A stretch of 64,000 nucleotides of DNA, taken from assembly GCA_039602395.1 (NCBI GenBank), contig JBCNJP010000003.1, forward strand, positions 31,027,392-31,091,391, given 5' to 3'. Shown here piece after piece: positions 31,847-44,175 of the stretch. The notes under the pieces are model-generated. The model was not told the DNA's origin. It was given only the letters and a program-made list of their open reading frames with translations, and did no database searches. This DNA comes from Deinandra increscens subsp. villosa (taxonomy: Eukaryota; Streptophyta; Magnoliopsida; Asterales; Asteraceae). Both the position numbers and the translations under genes were made by a program. How positions within the stretch are numbered: the first letter of the stretch is position 1; every line of letters starts with the position of its first letter.

Positions 31847-32700
31847 TTACCAACTTTGCCTCTTGTGAGTCATCTTATGTGATACTATCTTTGATTGAAT
31901 TAACTTAAAACCCAACTCCTCGAGTGGAACTACGAGCGACTCGTCAGATAGACATTTCTTCAGATTAGATACATGGACTATGTTATGCACACTGCTAAAC
32001 TCTTCAGGAAGATTTAATCTATAAGCGACTGAACCAATGCGTTCGATAATTTCAAACGGTCCAACATACCTAGGGTTTAACTTTCCTTGTTTACCAAAAC
32101 GAATAACCCCTTTCCAAGACAACACTTTCAAAAGGACACAATATCCTACCTCAAATTCGAATGGCTACCTATGCTTATCGACGTAGCTTTTCTACCTGTC
32201 ACGAGCGGCTGCCATTCGGTTCCTGATCCGAACAATCTTTTCTGCTATCTCGTGAACAAGCTTGGGTCTGGTAAGCTGACTATCACCGACCTTGACCCAA
32301 CAGATCGGTGACCTGCACTTACAACCATATAAACCTTCAAACGGCGCTGCTCCAATGCTAGTGTGATAGTTGTTGTTATAAGAAAACTCCACCTCGGTAG
32401 GTGATATTCCCAACTGTTACCGAAATCAATCTCACAAGCTTGGAGCATATCATCCAAGGTCTGAATAGTCCTTTCACTCTGACCTGGGAATGATACACTG
32501 TACTCATATCGAGCTGGGTTCCCAGAGCCTTCTGCAAAGACTTCCAAAAGTCCAAAGTGAATCAAGCATCTATATCAGATATGATTGATAAGGGAACACC
32601 ATGGCATGAGACAACTTCCTTGAAGTACAATTGGGCCAACTTTTCCATCCGATCAGTTTCCCGCATTGCTAAGAAATGAGCCGATTTTGTCAATCGATCA
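31847..32700 (-). pseudogene. D1: chromovirus integrase fragment (Tekay-like)
   Basis: On the minus strand, in several frames with stops, this reads from the integrase core (DRLTKSAHF at the right edge, then ISD and YHSQ) to the post-core region VIRFGKQGKLNPRYVGPFEI and VHNIVHVSNLKKCL. The right end is cut exactly where LTR sequence TGTCACACCC begins at 32701, so D2 inserted into D1. The left end stops short of the usual pol C-terminus. Confidence 0.75.
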
Positions 32701-35374
32701 TGTCACACCCATAATTTCCACTAACGGAGTATAACTGTGTGGGGTGTGATCCAGACCAGGATCCAAGTCTTTAGTTACAACCATGCAATAAAAAATAAAA
32801 TAATTAGTTAAAAGTGGTTTTACAGACAGAATTTAAATAGCACATCAGCGGAAGCATTTTAATAGATTATAAAAATTGATGTTTTTGCTAAAAGTGATAC
32901 AAAAGTGTTGGAAGTACATCTCCCAAAAGGGTTTTCAAAAAGAGAGGTATTGCCAATGCCCGTGCCTCCATGCGATCCTCCTAGCGACCTGAAAAACATG
33001 CAACAATCCAGTGTCAGCCAAAGCTGGTGAGTTCACAAAAGCAGTCTACACGACAACTAACGTGTAGACCATATATGTATACGAATAACAAAAGACTAAT
33101 TCGTAAGTTAAAACGTAAATTTAAAGTATTATTCATATCATTAGGTAGTGTTAGCCTATGCTTATGTTCACCTGAATATTCGCAACCGAAGCTGACTATG
33201 CGTCACAGTTCTTAACCTGTGCGATTTGCCTTCCCCGTGTCTTTCCAAATCACGGTAGTGTTAGGCTAATATTGGTCTCAGTCTGACCGCCAGTCGGGAG
33301 GGTACATCCGGTGCATTGCTGAGCGGTGGTGTCAATCCCCAGTAGTAATTACCTCGCTATTCTATATTAACGGTCCGAGAAAGTAAGGACTTTTTAAATT
33401 ATAAAGCAATTCAGTGAAACAAGGGATATGTGTTGGATAACTACTAATACAGACAAAAATACCTTTGTTGTTGCATTGCCATCATTTACCGGATGCAACT
33501 ATATGCGTGTTACCATCCTCAACCGGGTGTAACTAAAAGAGGTAGTGAAACTCACCTTACGGTGCATAGGTACTCGGCACTTGACTTTAGGGGTTGGTCA
33601 GAATTGACCTATTTTAGTGAATAAGGTCTAATCAATTTATAGGTTGTCGCTAGGACGAATTGCTTATTAACAAATAATCATGTTATCATGCATTCATTTT
33701 GGTCATACAACTTAAACATAAGTCTTGAACTTGTTGGAAGCATAGATGCACAATTTCTAGTCAACAAGCATAAATGCAAACTTAAAAGTCAAACACAAAA
33801 CACACATTTGGTGGGATGCCTAATTTTCTCTACGCTTGAAGTTAGCCTCTCAAATTTTACAGGCATAAAGTTCATAATATTATGGACTTGTTGCAAAAAT
33901 AATCAGCTCAAAAGGTTAAGTATTGAGCAAGTTATGCGCATACGAAGTTGGCTAAAAATCAGCTTTGTGCAGTTTTTGTAACATAGAAAATTTGATCCTA
34001 TATTTGGCATAACTTTGTCAAAGCTTGTTATTTGCCTACTAAAACTTCCAGATCAAAATATAAATATATATCCAACATTTTCATTCAAAAATCCGTTCAA
34101 TAACCCCCGAGGACCAAGCCCAACAAAAATGCAAAGTCTTCTCATAGCTGAATTTTCACAGCCCTGCGTACACAACTTGCAGCAGGTATTTGGGTGACCA
34201 AACGGAGGTCATAGAAGGCGTATGAGTAGCCCAATTAAATCTAAGACATATAAGTTTACTACGCAAAAAGAATCACTCGATTTCGATAAAGATTGAGTAA
34301 GTTATGGCCTGTACAAAACGACCTAAATTTCTGCCAGAAGCTGTTAAAAAACGGGTGCTTACAAAAATTGAGCTTCAAAGATTTTGGTTAACATTTTGAT
34401 CTTAATTTTTTTTAGAGGTTTGTAATACCATTAACAACATTTCACCCAAGGTTTACATCCCTCATGGCATACATAGGACATTCATAGCAAAATAAAAGTA
34501 TAAGACTTGCATATAAGCATATACACCAAAATTTCATGTTCTATCACACAAGTATTAGCAAGAACAACCCATGGCATGTTTTCATCTAAAAAACAAAGCC
34601 ATCATAAGACTATAGAAACAGCCCCAAATCATAGATTAACTTAATTTAGCATAAAGCATGTTTCATTGGTGATTACACACTCCAATTAACACATAAACAC
34701 AAGCTTAACTCATGTATTTAACCAATTTCATGTTAGGAGATTTTAGGGCTTACAAGATGAAGAAGAAATGGTGGGTTTGATGAAGATGAGACGATATTGA
34801 AGCTTCTCCTAGACTTCTTGATGGTTGAATGAGCTCCTAAACTTGATTTCTTACTTGATTGATGGAAAATTCCAAGAATTTGAGAAGGGAGTGGGTGTGT
34901 GTGTGAGAACCGTAGGTTGAGAGGGGAGGGAGGAAAAGGAAAACGTGAATGAGGGGGAGGAGGAAGAAAGGGCTGAATTTTGTGTTATAAATAATTACAC
35001 ATTTGGTCCCTATGTTACCATATTATGCACATATAACCTAAAACTACTAATAAGTGGGGGTTTAACCCAAAACTTGGAAATTAAAGTTCTAGAAATGTTT
35101 CCAAGCGTTTATAACTTATTTAACATGAAATATTTAGTCGAGAAAAGTCTCGTCGTCGTGTACGCACGTAAAACTTAAATCGCGTATGAAACCCAGTTTC
35201 TCATAAAACGCCATTTTTCTAGAAACACATAAATCATGAATTTAATTACTAAATTAATTAGTAATATATTTTTATATAAACATTTAAATAGTGGGTTATG
35301 GGTTTGCTAACGAAACTAACAAAAATAGTTAACGGTGCTAACAGTGTTAACCTGGGAATTTGGCAATTGTCACA
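32701..35374 (-). repeat. 3' LTR of D2 (Tekay-like, 2674 bp)
   Basis: On the plus strand it starts TGTCACACCC and ends TGTCACA; on the minus strand TGTGACA...GGGTGTGACA. It directly follows the D2 pol C-terminus and a purine-rich stretch (35375-35500). A conserved putative intron lies at 33555-32999 on the minus strand (AAG|GTGAG to TTTTTCAG|G). Its terminal 250 bp match the partial 5' LTR at 40790-41043. Confidence 0.8.
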
Positions 35375-35502
35375 ACATCCCTTATTAAAGAATTTTCGTC
35401 CCGAAAATTTCCTTCGGTTTTTTTTGTTTTCTGAGAAGGTAAAGAAAATTTTTTTCAGGTTGCCACATCATCCCTTAATTAACGGAAATTTTGCCCCAAA
35501 AT

Positions 35503-38300
35503 TTAGTTAGTATCTTGATTTGATGCGAGGGCTTGATCGAATAAGTGAGGGTATTTCTTCCTCATTTGGTCTTCCCGTTCCCACGTGAACTCTGGTCCAA
35601 ATTTAGAGAGCCATCTGAATTTGACGATTGGGATTTTACTTCTATTCAATGCTTTCTCTTCGCGTCCCATTATTTCCACGGGCTGTTCTATGAATCGTAG
35701 CTGTTCGTCAACCTGAAGTTCCTCTAGTGGAACTATTAGAGTGTCATCAGCCAGACACTTCTTTAGATTCGAGACATGGAATACGTTGTGTACCCCCATC
35801 TAATTTAGGTGGCAAGTCCAAGCTATACGCCACCATCCAGATCTTCTCAGTTATAACAAAGGGTCCTACATAGCGGGGATTCAGCTTCAAGCGCTTTCCG
35901 AAACGTACGACTCCCTTCCAGGGTGAGACCTTCAATAGTACTCTGTTACCGACTTCAAATTCCAATGGTCTTCTACGCTTATCTGCATAGCTCTTTTGTC
36001 AGTCTCTTTCCGCTTTCATGCGGTTTCTTATTTGTAAAATTCTTTCTATAGTTTCGTATACTAGTTCTGGTCCAGTGAGTTGGCTATCACCGACCTCGGC
36101 CCAACAGACCGGTGATCTGCACTTCCGTCCATAAAGTGCCTCATAGGGAGCGGCACCAATACTGGTATGGTAGCTGTTGTTATAAGAGAATTCGACCAGT
36201 GGTAGGTGAGCTTCCTAGTTCTTCCCGAAATCCATTACACATGCCCAAAGCATATCTTCTAGAGTTTGGATGGTGCATTCAGTTTGTCCATCTGTTTGAG
36301 GATGGTATGCGGTACTCATATCCAGGCGAGTACCCATGGCCGATTGTAAGGATTCCCAGAAGTTTGAAGCAAACCTCTGGTCTCGATCAGAGATAATTGA
36401 TAAAGGCACTCCGTGGAGTTTGACGATCTCCTTGTTGTAGATTTGCGCGAGTTTGTCAGTTTTGTCATTCTCCTTTATGGCTAGGAAGTGGGAGGATTTG
36501 GTTAACCTGTCAACAATAACCCAAATCATGTCGTTACCGCAGGGAGTACGGGGCAGACCCGTGACGAAGTCCATCGAGATCTCTTCCAATTTCCACTCGG
36601 GAATTTTTGGTTGTTGCAGTAATTCTGCTGGCCTTCGATGTTCAGCTTTGATCTTTCAGAACGTCACACACTTGCTAACATACCTAGCAATGTCAGTCTT
36701 TATATTGGGCCACCAATAGAGTCCCTTTAGGTCTTGATACATTTTGTCCGAACCTGGATGGACTGAATATCGGGACTTGTGAGCCTTGTCCATTGCCAAT
36801 TCCCGAAGATTTCCATGAAGAGGTACCCATACACGATCCCTGTAATATCGAATTCCATCCGACTTAACTTCAGAAGTTCCATCCACACCACTCAAGGATT
36901 CAGACTCAAAGTTCTCTTCCCTCAGGGCCTTCTTCTGGGCATCCCGAATTCTATCGGGTAGTTCCGCATGAATCGTTAATTGTAGAGCTCGAACCCTTCT
37001 AGGTTTAACATGTTCCTATCTGCTCAAGGCATCGACCACCACATTGGGCTTGCCTGAATGATACTTTAGAGCTAGGTCGTAGTCGTTTAGAAATTCAACC
37101 AATCTACGCTGTCTCATGTTGAGTTCCTTCTGTTCAAATATATGCTGGAGGCTTTTGTGATTAGTGTATATCATACACTTGGTACCATATAGGTAGTGTC
37201 TCTAGAATTTCAAGGCATATACAACTGCGCCCAACTCCAATCCCATCAGGTAAAGATAATATATGTGCGGTTCAGAGTTTCTCTTTCAAAGTATGGAAGG
37301 CCGCCTCTTCCTTGTCAACCCATCTGTACTAGACGCCTTTATGCGTGAGAGCGGTTAACGGTTGAGCTAGCTGAGAGAATCCCTTTATGAAACGATGGTA
37401 GTACCCCGCCAAACCTAGGATCTGGCGAATTTCCATTGGTGCTCGTGGTGTAGACCAATATTTGATTGCCTCTATCTTGGCTGGATCGACGTGGATACCC
37501 TGTTCGTTGACGTTATGAACCAGAAATTGAACCACTCGGATCCAAAAGTCACACTTGGAGAATTTCGCATAAAGTTGCTCCTTTCTTTATAGTTCCAGAA
37601 TTATTCTGAGATGTTCCTCATGTTCCTCTTTAGTTCTTGAGTAAACGAGAATGTCGTCGATGAAGACAATAACGAATTAATCTAGGTAAGGTTTGCACAC
37701 TCGGTTCACGAGATCCATGAACACTGCTGGTGCATTCGTTAAGCCGAAGGGAATGACTAAATATTCGTAGTGACCATAGCGTGTTCTAAAAGCTGTCTTT
37801 GATATGTCTTCTTCGCATACTCTAAGTTGATGATACCCGGACCTTAAGTCTATTTTTGAATAGTAGCTGGATCCTTGCAATTGATCAAACAGATTATCGA
37901 TCCGAGGTAGAGGATATCGGTTCTTAATAGTAACCTTGTTGAGCTCACGATAATATATACACATTCTGAACGTCCCATCTTTCTTCTTGAAGAATAACAC
38001 AGGAGTTCCCCATGGAGACGAACTAGGTCTAATGAAACCTTTATCTAATAGCTCCTGTAGTTGAGTGGATAACTCATGCAATTCATTTACAGCCAAATGG
38101 TATGGAGCTCGGGCAACAGGAGCTACTCCAGGGATAAGGTCGATTCCAAATTCCACTTGGCGATGTGGAGGTAAGCCTGGTAATTCTTTCGGGAATACTC
38201 CAGGGTAGTCGCGGACTATCGGAAAATCCTCGATTTTTCTTTCCACCATGGTTTGGTCCGCAACCGTTGCCAGGATGGCTATGTGTCCTTTCCGAAGACA
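35503..38300 (-). pseudogene. D2 pol (RT, RNase H, integrase)
   Basis: Minus strand from 38249: spacer PGLPPHRQVEFGIDLIPG, then RT with RMCIYYRELNKVTIKNRYP, YSKIDLRSGYHQLRV and YLVIPFGLTNAPAVF; a TAA (37679-37677) precedes FVIVFIDDILVYS. RNase H (about 37320-36960) is broken. Integrase has the HHCC zinc region HKSRYSVHPGS...YVSKC (36800-36656) and core MDFVTGLP, ISDRDQRF and HPQTDGQTE (36589-36215), so the D, D, E triad is still readable; the C-terminal part ends at 35503. At least five frame breaks make it non-functional. Confidence 0.85.
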
Positions 38301-39897
38301 CTTATGTGCCTTTAGTTATGATATGATTCCGGAGATAGTGGCTCCCTTTTCGCCTTGAATTGAGAGTACTTCTCCGCTTACGGTTGGTATACGCATGACC
38401 TTTTCTCGGTAGACGAATTCAGCCTGGTGTGCGGACAACCATTCCATACCAATTATTACATCGAAACTACCAATTGTGAAAGGCATTAAATCTATACTGA
38501 ATTTGTGACCTGAGAACTCTAAGGTACAATCCTTGACTACATGAGTTGCATCGAGAAGTTTACCGTTTGCTAATTCAACTGTGTACCTAGCTTCTAGGGA
38601 TTCATATTAGCCTTTATCAACTTGCAAAATTTGGTTGAAATGAAACTTTTCTCAGCTCCAGAATAAAATAATACATTAGTAAAATAGTTGTTGAGAAGAA
38701 ACTTACCGGTTATCACATTGGCATCATTCTTGGCTTCACCTGATCCCATGACAAAAGCACGTCCTCTGGCACCATTTCCCCCGTTTCCACCGCCATCTCC
38801 ACCATTGTTGTTGTTGTTTTTGTTGTTATGGTTTTTGTGATTTTTGTTTTTGTTGTTTATGTTCTTCCTGAGTTGGGGGCAATCCTTTTTCAGGTGCCCG
38901 GGTTTCACACATTCATAACACCCTCTGGGGCCTTCTTTTTTTTGCTTGGGTCAGTTCAAGAGTTCACCCCAACAGTTTTTAGCAATGTTTCTCCTTTTTC
39001 CACAACGCTCACATGAGGGTTTGTTGCAGTCACCAGAGTGGTGAGTGTTGCACATGCTGCAATAGGGTGCCTTCCCTTGTACTTGTTCGAGTTCTGACCA
39101 CTGCTACCCTGACGGTTTTGGTTACCGCCTCCACTGTTATTGAAACCACCCTTGGAGTTATCAAACCTTTTGTTCTGGTGTTGGGGGCCATAAAACCTTC
39201 CAGAGTTGTTACTGGCATTGTTGTTGCTAGGTTATTCATCCCTTTTCCTTTTCCCATCAAGAGCAGTTTTTGGAGATTTCTTTGGTGGTAGAGTTCCCTG
39301 GGCTACCGCCTGGTCTGTCAGCTTATGTGCCAACTTGATCGCCTGTTGCACATTAGCTGGGTTCGAAGAGGTTACCATTCCCTGAGTTTGTGGAACCAGC
39401 CCGTCCACATACCTTTCAATTCTTTTATATTCGGCGTCAACCATTGTCGAACATAGTATTGCGTACTCATGGTAGCGGGACGTATATTCTTCTACATTCG
39501 AGCCAACCATCTTTGAATTCATGAATTCACCCTCTAACCTTTTTACTTGATCACGAGGACAGTACTCCTCCATGATCGCATCCTTAAATTCTTGCTACGT
39601 CATGGCATTAGCAGCATCAATTCCCAACATTTGAATTTGTTCAGTCCACCAAGTAAGGGTGGAATCCTCCAGAGTACCCGTAGCATACTTTACCCGATCT
39701 CCCACCACGCAGTTACACATAACAAAGACATTTCCAGACTTTTTTAGCCATCTGAGTAGGTCCACAACACCTTCATCACCCTTAAATACTAACGGCTTGC
39801 AATCCATGAATGATTTAAACGAGCATTGGGGTTGGTGGTTTCCTTGGAACTGAAGCTGAGCCGCTGCCAAAGCTGCAGCAACTTCCTGGTTGATCAT
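38301..39897 (-). pseudogene. D2 gag and protease region
   Basis: Gag core from 39897: CSFKSFMDCKPLVFKGDEG, LLRWLKKSGNVFVMCNC, then EEYCPRDQVKRLEGEF and VDGLVPQTQGMV (to 39232), followed by a degenerate knuckle and an Asn/Gly-rich linker. The protease motif reads VLFYSGAEKSFIS (about 38640-38670) where active enzymes have D-S-G-A, so the catalytic Asp is replaced by Tyr. Later GSFDVIIGMEWLS-type protease sequence lies near 38430-38480. Confidence 0.75.
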
Positions 39898-40188
39898 TTC
39901 TTGAACCGAGCAGCAGTGAAGTTTCCCGGGTTAGGTCCAGCATTTCTACGAGGCTGCATGATTTTCTATGCATCCATGCAAACCTTTCACTGGTTAGTAT
40001 ACCTGATACTAGAAATCGTTAAACATCAAGAAATGTCTCACACAGGCAAAATTATCGGTAAACGTTCATTTGCATGAATAAAATATTCTAAGGTTGTAAC
40101 AAAGTAGTAACAATGTCAGAAGCACTTAAACACATAGTACAAGTAACTATTACACTGAAAATAAGCAGTTATATCCTATTAGTGATTC

Positions 40189-40552
40189 AAGTTCGCTAAG
40201 AACTGAATGAAGTTCGCTAGCCACACCTCAAGTTCACTAAGCACAAGCAAGTTCGCTAAGCACCTATCAAGTTTGCTAAGAACTAATCAAGTTCTCTAAA
40301 AAGGAATCAAGTTCTCTAAGAAGGAATCAAGTTCACTAAGAGCAACTTAAGTTCGCTAAGAACAAGTTAAGTTCGCTAAGATCTGCTGAAGTTCGCTAGC
40401 CAGAAGTTCGCTAGGAGCAGTTTAAGTCCGCTAAGGCAACAGGGAAGTCCGTTAAGACTTGTTCAAGTTCGGTAAGAAGAAAATGTAGTTTGCTAAGGCC
40501 AAAGGTCAACTTCGCTAAGAGTAAAAATGCAAGTTTGCTAACTTTGTTCTTA
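40189..40552 (-). repeat. Leader array of about 18 AAGTTCGCTAAG units (D2)
   Basis: Plus-strand units AAGTTCGCTAAG or close variants start near 40190, 40211, 40230, 40248, 40268, 40288, 40308, 40328, 40349, 40369, 40389, 40402, 40422, 40443, 40464, 40485, 40507 and 40531, mostly 20-21 bp apart. It lies between the primer site and gag of D2, that is, in the RNA leader. Confidence 0.9.
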
Positions 40553-40774
40553 GAGGACTTCTCACTTAAAATCTCAAAATTTCTAAGTCTTTATGAACGA
40601 ACACGTTTTCACCAATATCCAAATCCTATGCGGACGTAAAACAAAGGATTCTAAGTGAGGATCGAGTTCGGCACGCTGGGCAATACCTTCGGGAATAAGT
40701 TGTAACCGAGGTTTTCAAAAACAGTTACAGTTCAGAAAATACTTTTGAAAAGTTCTGGTTCACTGTAACCAAGG

Positions 40775-40786
40775 GCTTTGATACCA
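40775..40786 (-). other. Primer-binding site of D2
   Basis: Minus strand TTGGTATCAAAG, adjacent to the LTR end at 40790; one base differs from the usual TGGTATCAGAGC of methionine tRNA. Confidence 0.75.
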
Positions 40787-40789
40787 ATT

Positions 40790-41043
40790 TGTCACGCCCC
40801 CAATTTCCACTAACGAAGTATAACCGTGTGGGGTGTGATCCAGACCAGGATCTAAGTCTTTAGTTACAACCATGCAATCAAAATAATATAATTAGTTAAA
40901 AGTGGCTTTACAGACAGAGTTTAAATTGCACATCAGCGGAAGCATTTTAATAGATTACAAAATTGATGTTTTTGCTAAAAGTGATACAAAAGTGTTGGAA
41001 GTACATCTCCCAAAAGGGTTTTCAAAAAGAGAGGTATTGCCAA
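40790..41043 (-). repeat. Partial 5' LTR of D2
   Basis: About 250 bp matching the end of the 3' LTR at 32701-32950 (shared GTGTGGGGTGTGATCCAGAC and TGGAAGTACATCTCCC). It breaks off at GAGGTATTGCCAA, where a gag fragment starts. Confidence 0.85.
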
Positions 41044-41338
41044 CATTTGAATTTGTGCAGTCCACCAAGTAAGGGTGGAATCCTCAAGAGTACCCATAGC
41101 ATACTTCACCCGATCTCCCACCGGGCAGTTACACATAACAAGGACTTTTCCAGACTTTTTTAGCCATCTGAGTAGGTCCACATCACCTTCATCACCCTTA
41201 AGTACTAACGGCTTGCAATCCATGAATGATTTAAACGAGCATTGGGGTTGGTGGTTTCCTTGGAACTGAAGCTGAGCCGCTGCCAAAGCTGCAGCAACTC
41301 CCTGGTTGATCATTTCTTGAACCGAGCAGCAGTGAAGT
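41044..41338 (-). pseudogene. Second copy of a Tekay-like gag fragment
   Basis: Nearly the same as 39628-39918 (about 96% by eye), same orientation, coding MDCKPLVLKGDEGDVDLLRW on the minus strand. It is joined to the truncated LTR at a CCAA microhomology and cut on the right by the 5' LTR of element E. Confidence 0.85.
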
Positions 41339-41576
41339 TGTGACAACCGACAATTTCCTAGGTTAACCCCGTTAATAATTTGTGTTATATTTCGATAACG
41401 TTCGTTACCTCAGTTAACTAGAATAGTTACTCGAGCATTGCACATGAGTCTAGACGTTGGTTGACCAACTTGAATGGATATAATTTATAATTTTATATAA
41501 ATTATATTTTATGATTTCACGAAAACGTTTTGTCATTTTGTGTGGCAGTTATATTTATTGTTTTTACGTGGTGTAT

Positions 41577-41634
<58 letters not shown>

Positions 41635-42606
41635 GCACATCGTTTTATGATTTTACGTGACGATGTGTCACGCAATAATACGAAACGTTTCTATAAATTT
41701 ATAGGAATTTAAAAATATATAGTTATGGGTTATAACTATGATTTTATGAGAATCTATTTATATGATTATAAATTGGTATTTATGAATTTATGTGCATCAA
41801 TTCGGGTTTACATCCTATAAACGTTACACGTCAATCATATTTGTGACAAACACACGTATACATTTGATTTAGGGTGTTCTCCGTTAACTCCGTTAGAGTT
41901 AGTTAACCTTCCATTAAACTTAAGGGGCTTACCTTGCCATTAACCAAACTTGTTTTATATTTAATAAGTTGGAGGGACTGTTATCGTAATTACGCGGATC
42001 CTGCTTCCTTTCCTTGTAAATCTCCAAGGACCATTCTTGCCAATTCACGAAAGTCATTTTAATGACTTCCTTAAAGACCCGACGGTTCTTCTGGTGGCAT
42101 CGATGGTTTCGATCGGTTACGGGACTTCATGAAAACCGATCATTTGCTCAATTGATTCAAGCCCTTCACTCTCAATTACCCACACAACCAAACTATTCAT
42201 CTCACCCTTTCACTCCTTCTCTCTCAAACTCTCTCCCTAGCTTTTTTTTTCAGGCAACACCAAGAACCGCCACGGACCGCCACTGATACACCACTATTCA
42301 AGCACAACTGAGATCGTGGATCACCACTGAGCAACCCCGAGGCATTGGTTTCGGGAACAGAGCGACGCCAAACGTCCGATTCGAGATTTTTCGATTTCGT
42401 TTCGGTTTAAAAAACACATCTAAAATCATCACCGATTCGAGGTAATCACATATTTATGTTAGTCGCATGTTTTTCTTTAGTTTGGTTCTAGTTTTGCGAT
42501 TTTCCGGTGACCAGGAAAAAACTCCAGCCACGGGAGTTATGATGAAGAAGATGATGGCGGGTCTGGATGTGTTATATATATAACTAACTGGTTCACAACA
42601 CGAACA

Positions 42607-42677
42607 GGCCTTTAGCGTAGCTGGTAGGCGCCTGGGCTGGAGACCGAGAGGTCTCGATTTCGACTCCCGACAACCCC
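42607..42677 (+). other. tRNA-like segment 1 in the E LTR
   Basis: TAGCGTAGCTGGTAGGCG resembles a tRNA A box/D arm, and 25-30 bases later GGTCTCGATTTCGACTCCC resembles a T arm/B box. Acceptor pairing is not evident, so it is a tRNA-like sequence and not a tRNA gene call. Confidence 0.5.
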
Positions 42678-42773
42678 CGTTCTTTTTATTTATTTTCTTG
42701 TCAACTGTTTTCCCACCAGAATTAGTACACAAAAGAATTCTTGTCCAAGACTGTTAACAAAACAGCAATCTGC

Positions 42774-42833
42774 CCCAATGGCATGGGCGCTGTCTTTCAA
42801 ACCAGGGGTCACGGGTTCGAGTCCCGTGACCAT
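42774..42833 (+). other. tRNA-like segment 2 in the E LTR
   Basis: GGTCACGGG (stem), TTCGAGT (7-nt T-loop type) and CCCGTGACC form a perfect 9-bp hairpin with a good B box GGGTTCGAGTCCC. The upstream ATGGCATGGGCGCTG is a weak A box. Solo LTR H has the same pair of segments at the same relative place. Confidence 0.5.
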
Positions 42834-43047
42834 CACTTCTACTGTTTTAATTTTTTTTATAGGGATTTCAAGTTTTCTTGGCTTAATACCCAAAACAACT
42901 ACACAACTATTAGATCTCGACGCGTGAAGTTTCCATAAAACCCGTTAGGTTACTCGTTGAATTTTTATGTTATGGAAACATTATAATTTAAATGAACTAA
43001 AATTTTATAGTCTCATATAATTAATAAAATTTTGTTTTAAAATAGAA

Positions 43048-43090
<43 letters not shown>

Positions 43091-44001
43091 ATTTATTGTC
43101 AGGTACATATACGCATGTGTACATTTTAGAAAAATTTCTTTAAACTATTGAAATTTCGACACGACATATAAATATATATATTGACGTTTTATTTTTCACA
43201 CTTTTGACTACACCCCGATATTTATATTTATGAATATATATATTTACCCAATGATCCCTATATTTATTATTAATAGGAATAACATACTCACAATGATTTT
43301 CGTAAATTTTTGTGTCCTCGATTAAACGTCATTTTGACTACTTTCGAACAAACGATTTTTATCACGTATTGAATTTGTCACCTATGTGATATTTGGAACC
43401 ACTTGTTATTATACCGTCGTCTAGTCTATGTTACTCATGTGCGGACACACACTTACGTATGTAAAATCGATAGGTGCTCGGTAGTTATGCAAGGCTTGAA
43501 GTGTTACTAAATTGTAGCAGCGCACCCTAAGGTGAGTTACAAAAACTTTTACGTTACGTCCGGGTTTGGATGATAACACACGCAAACACGTTACACCCGG
43601 GTTAGGGTGATAACACGACAACTATTATGTATGATTAAAGTAGAAATCCAGTATATATCACATGTTCACGTAAAATGCTTTATCTTTGAATGCTTTGCAG
43701 GACGCTAGGAGAATCTGATTTTTGGGCACGTACGTTGGCTAAAACCTTTTATTTTGGGAATTCGTTTTCAAATCTTTTCAACTTGAACTGGTATTTACTT
43801 ATCGAGCGCTTGTTTTGCGTAACATGACTTTTATGTGCTTCCGCTAAACTTTAAACTCTGGTTTTAATATATTTCCGTTGGAGATATATTTACATTTTAA
43901 ACCCTCAACTTATGTTTGATGTAACTAATGACCCGTGTCCTGGTCTGGTTCACACCTCACACGGTAAAACTCCGTTATTGGAAATTGGGGGTGTGACAGA
44001 T

Positions 44002-44013
44002 TGGTATCAGAGC
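44002..44013 (+). other. Primer-binding site of element E
   Basis: TGGTATCAGAGC four bases after the LTR, complementary to methionine tRNA. Confidence 0.9.
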
Positions 44014-44175
44014 CCTTGGTTGCAGAGAACTAGAATTTTTAAAAATTCTAAACTGTAACTGTTTTTGAACATTAGTTACAACAATTCCCAAAACATTTTC
44101 TTTTCGCGTGCCAAAAATCGATTACTCACATTAGGTTGTTTTTCTTTTGTTTGTGTCTGTCTGGGTTCTGACAGT

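Larger units (their letters stand above)
32701..41043 (-). mobile_element. D2: Tekay-like Ty3/gypsy chromovirus, decayed
   Basis: Minus-strand order: partial 5' LTR (41043-40790), primer site (40786-40775), leader with an 18-unit array (40552-40189), gag, protease, reverse transcriptase, RNase H, integrase, 3' LTR. Gene order with integrase last marks Ty3/gypsy; the GPF/IHNVFHVSNLKK tail and long TGTGACA LTRs suggest the Tekay lineage. It is inserted in D1. The U3 side of the 5' LTR has been replaced by a gag fragment of a sister copy. Confidence 0.8.
41339..43998 (+). repeat. 5' LTR of element E (2660 bp)
   Basis: Starts TGTGACAACCGAC and ends GGGGGTGTGACA. It contains an (AT)n run (41580-41633), two tRNA-like segments (42607-42677, 42774-42833), another AT run near 43053-43086 and a putative intron (43532-43700). 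Confidence 0.85.

Noticed and set aside
42606..42833. Functional tRNA genes in the E LTR
   Set aside because: B boxes are good but acceptor stems and anticodon arms do not form; described as tRNA-like only.
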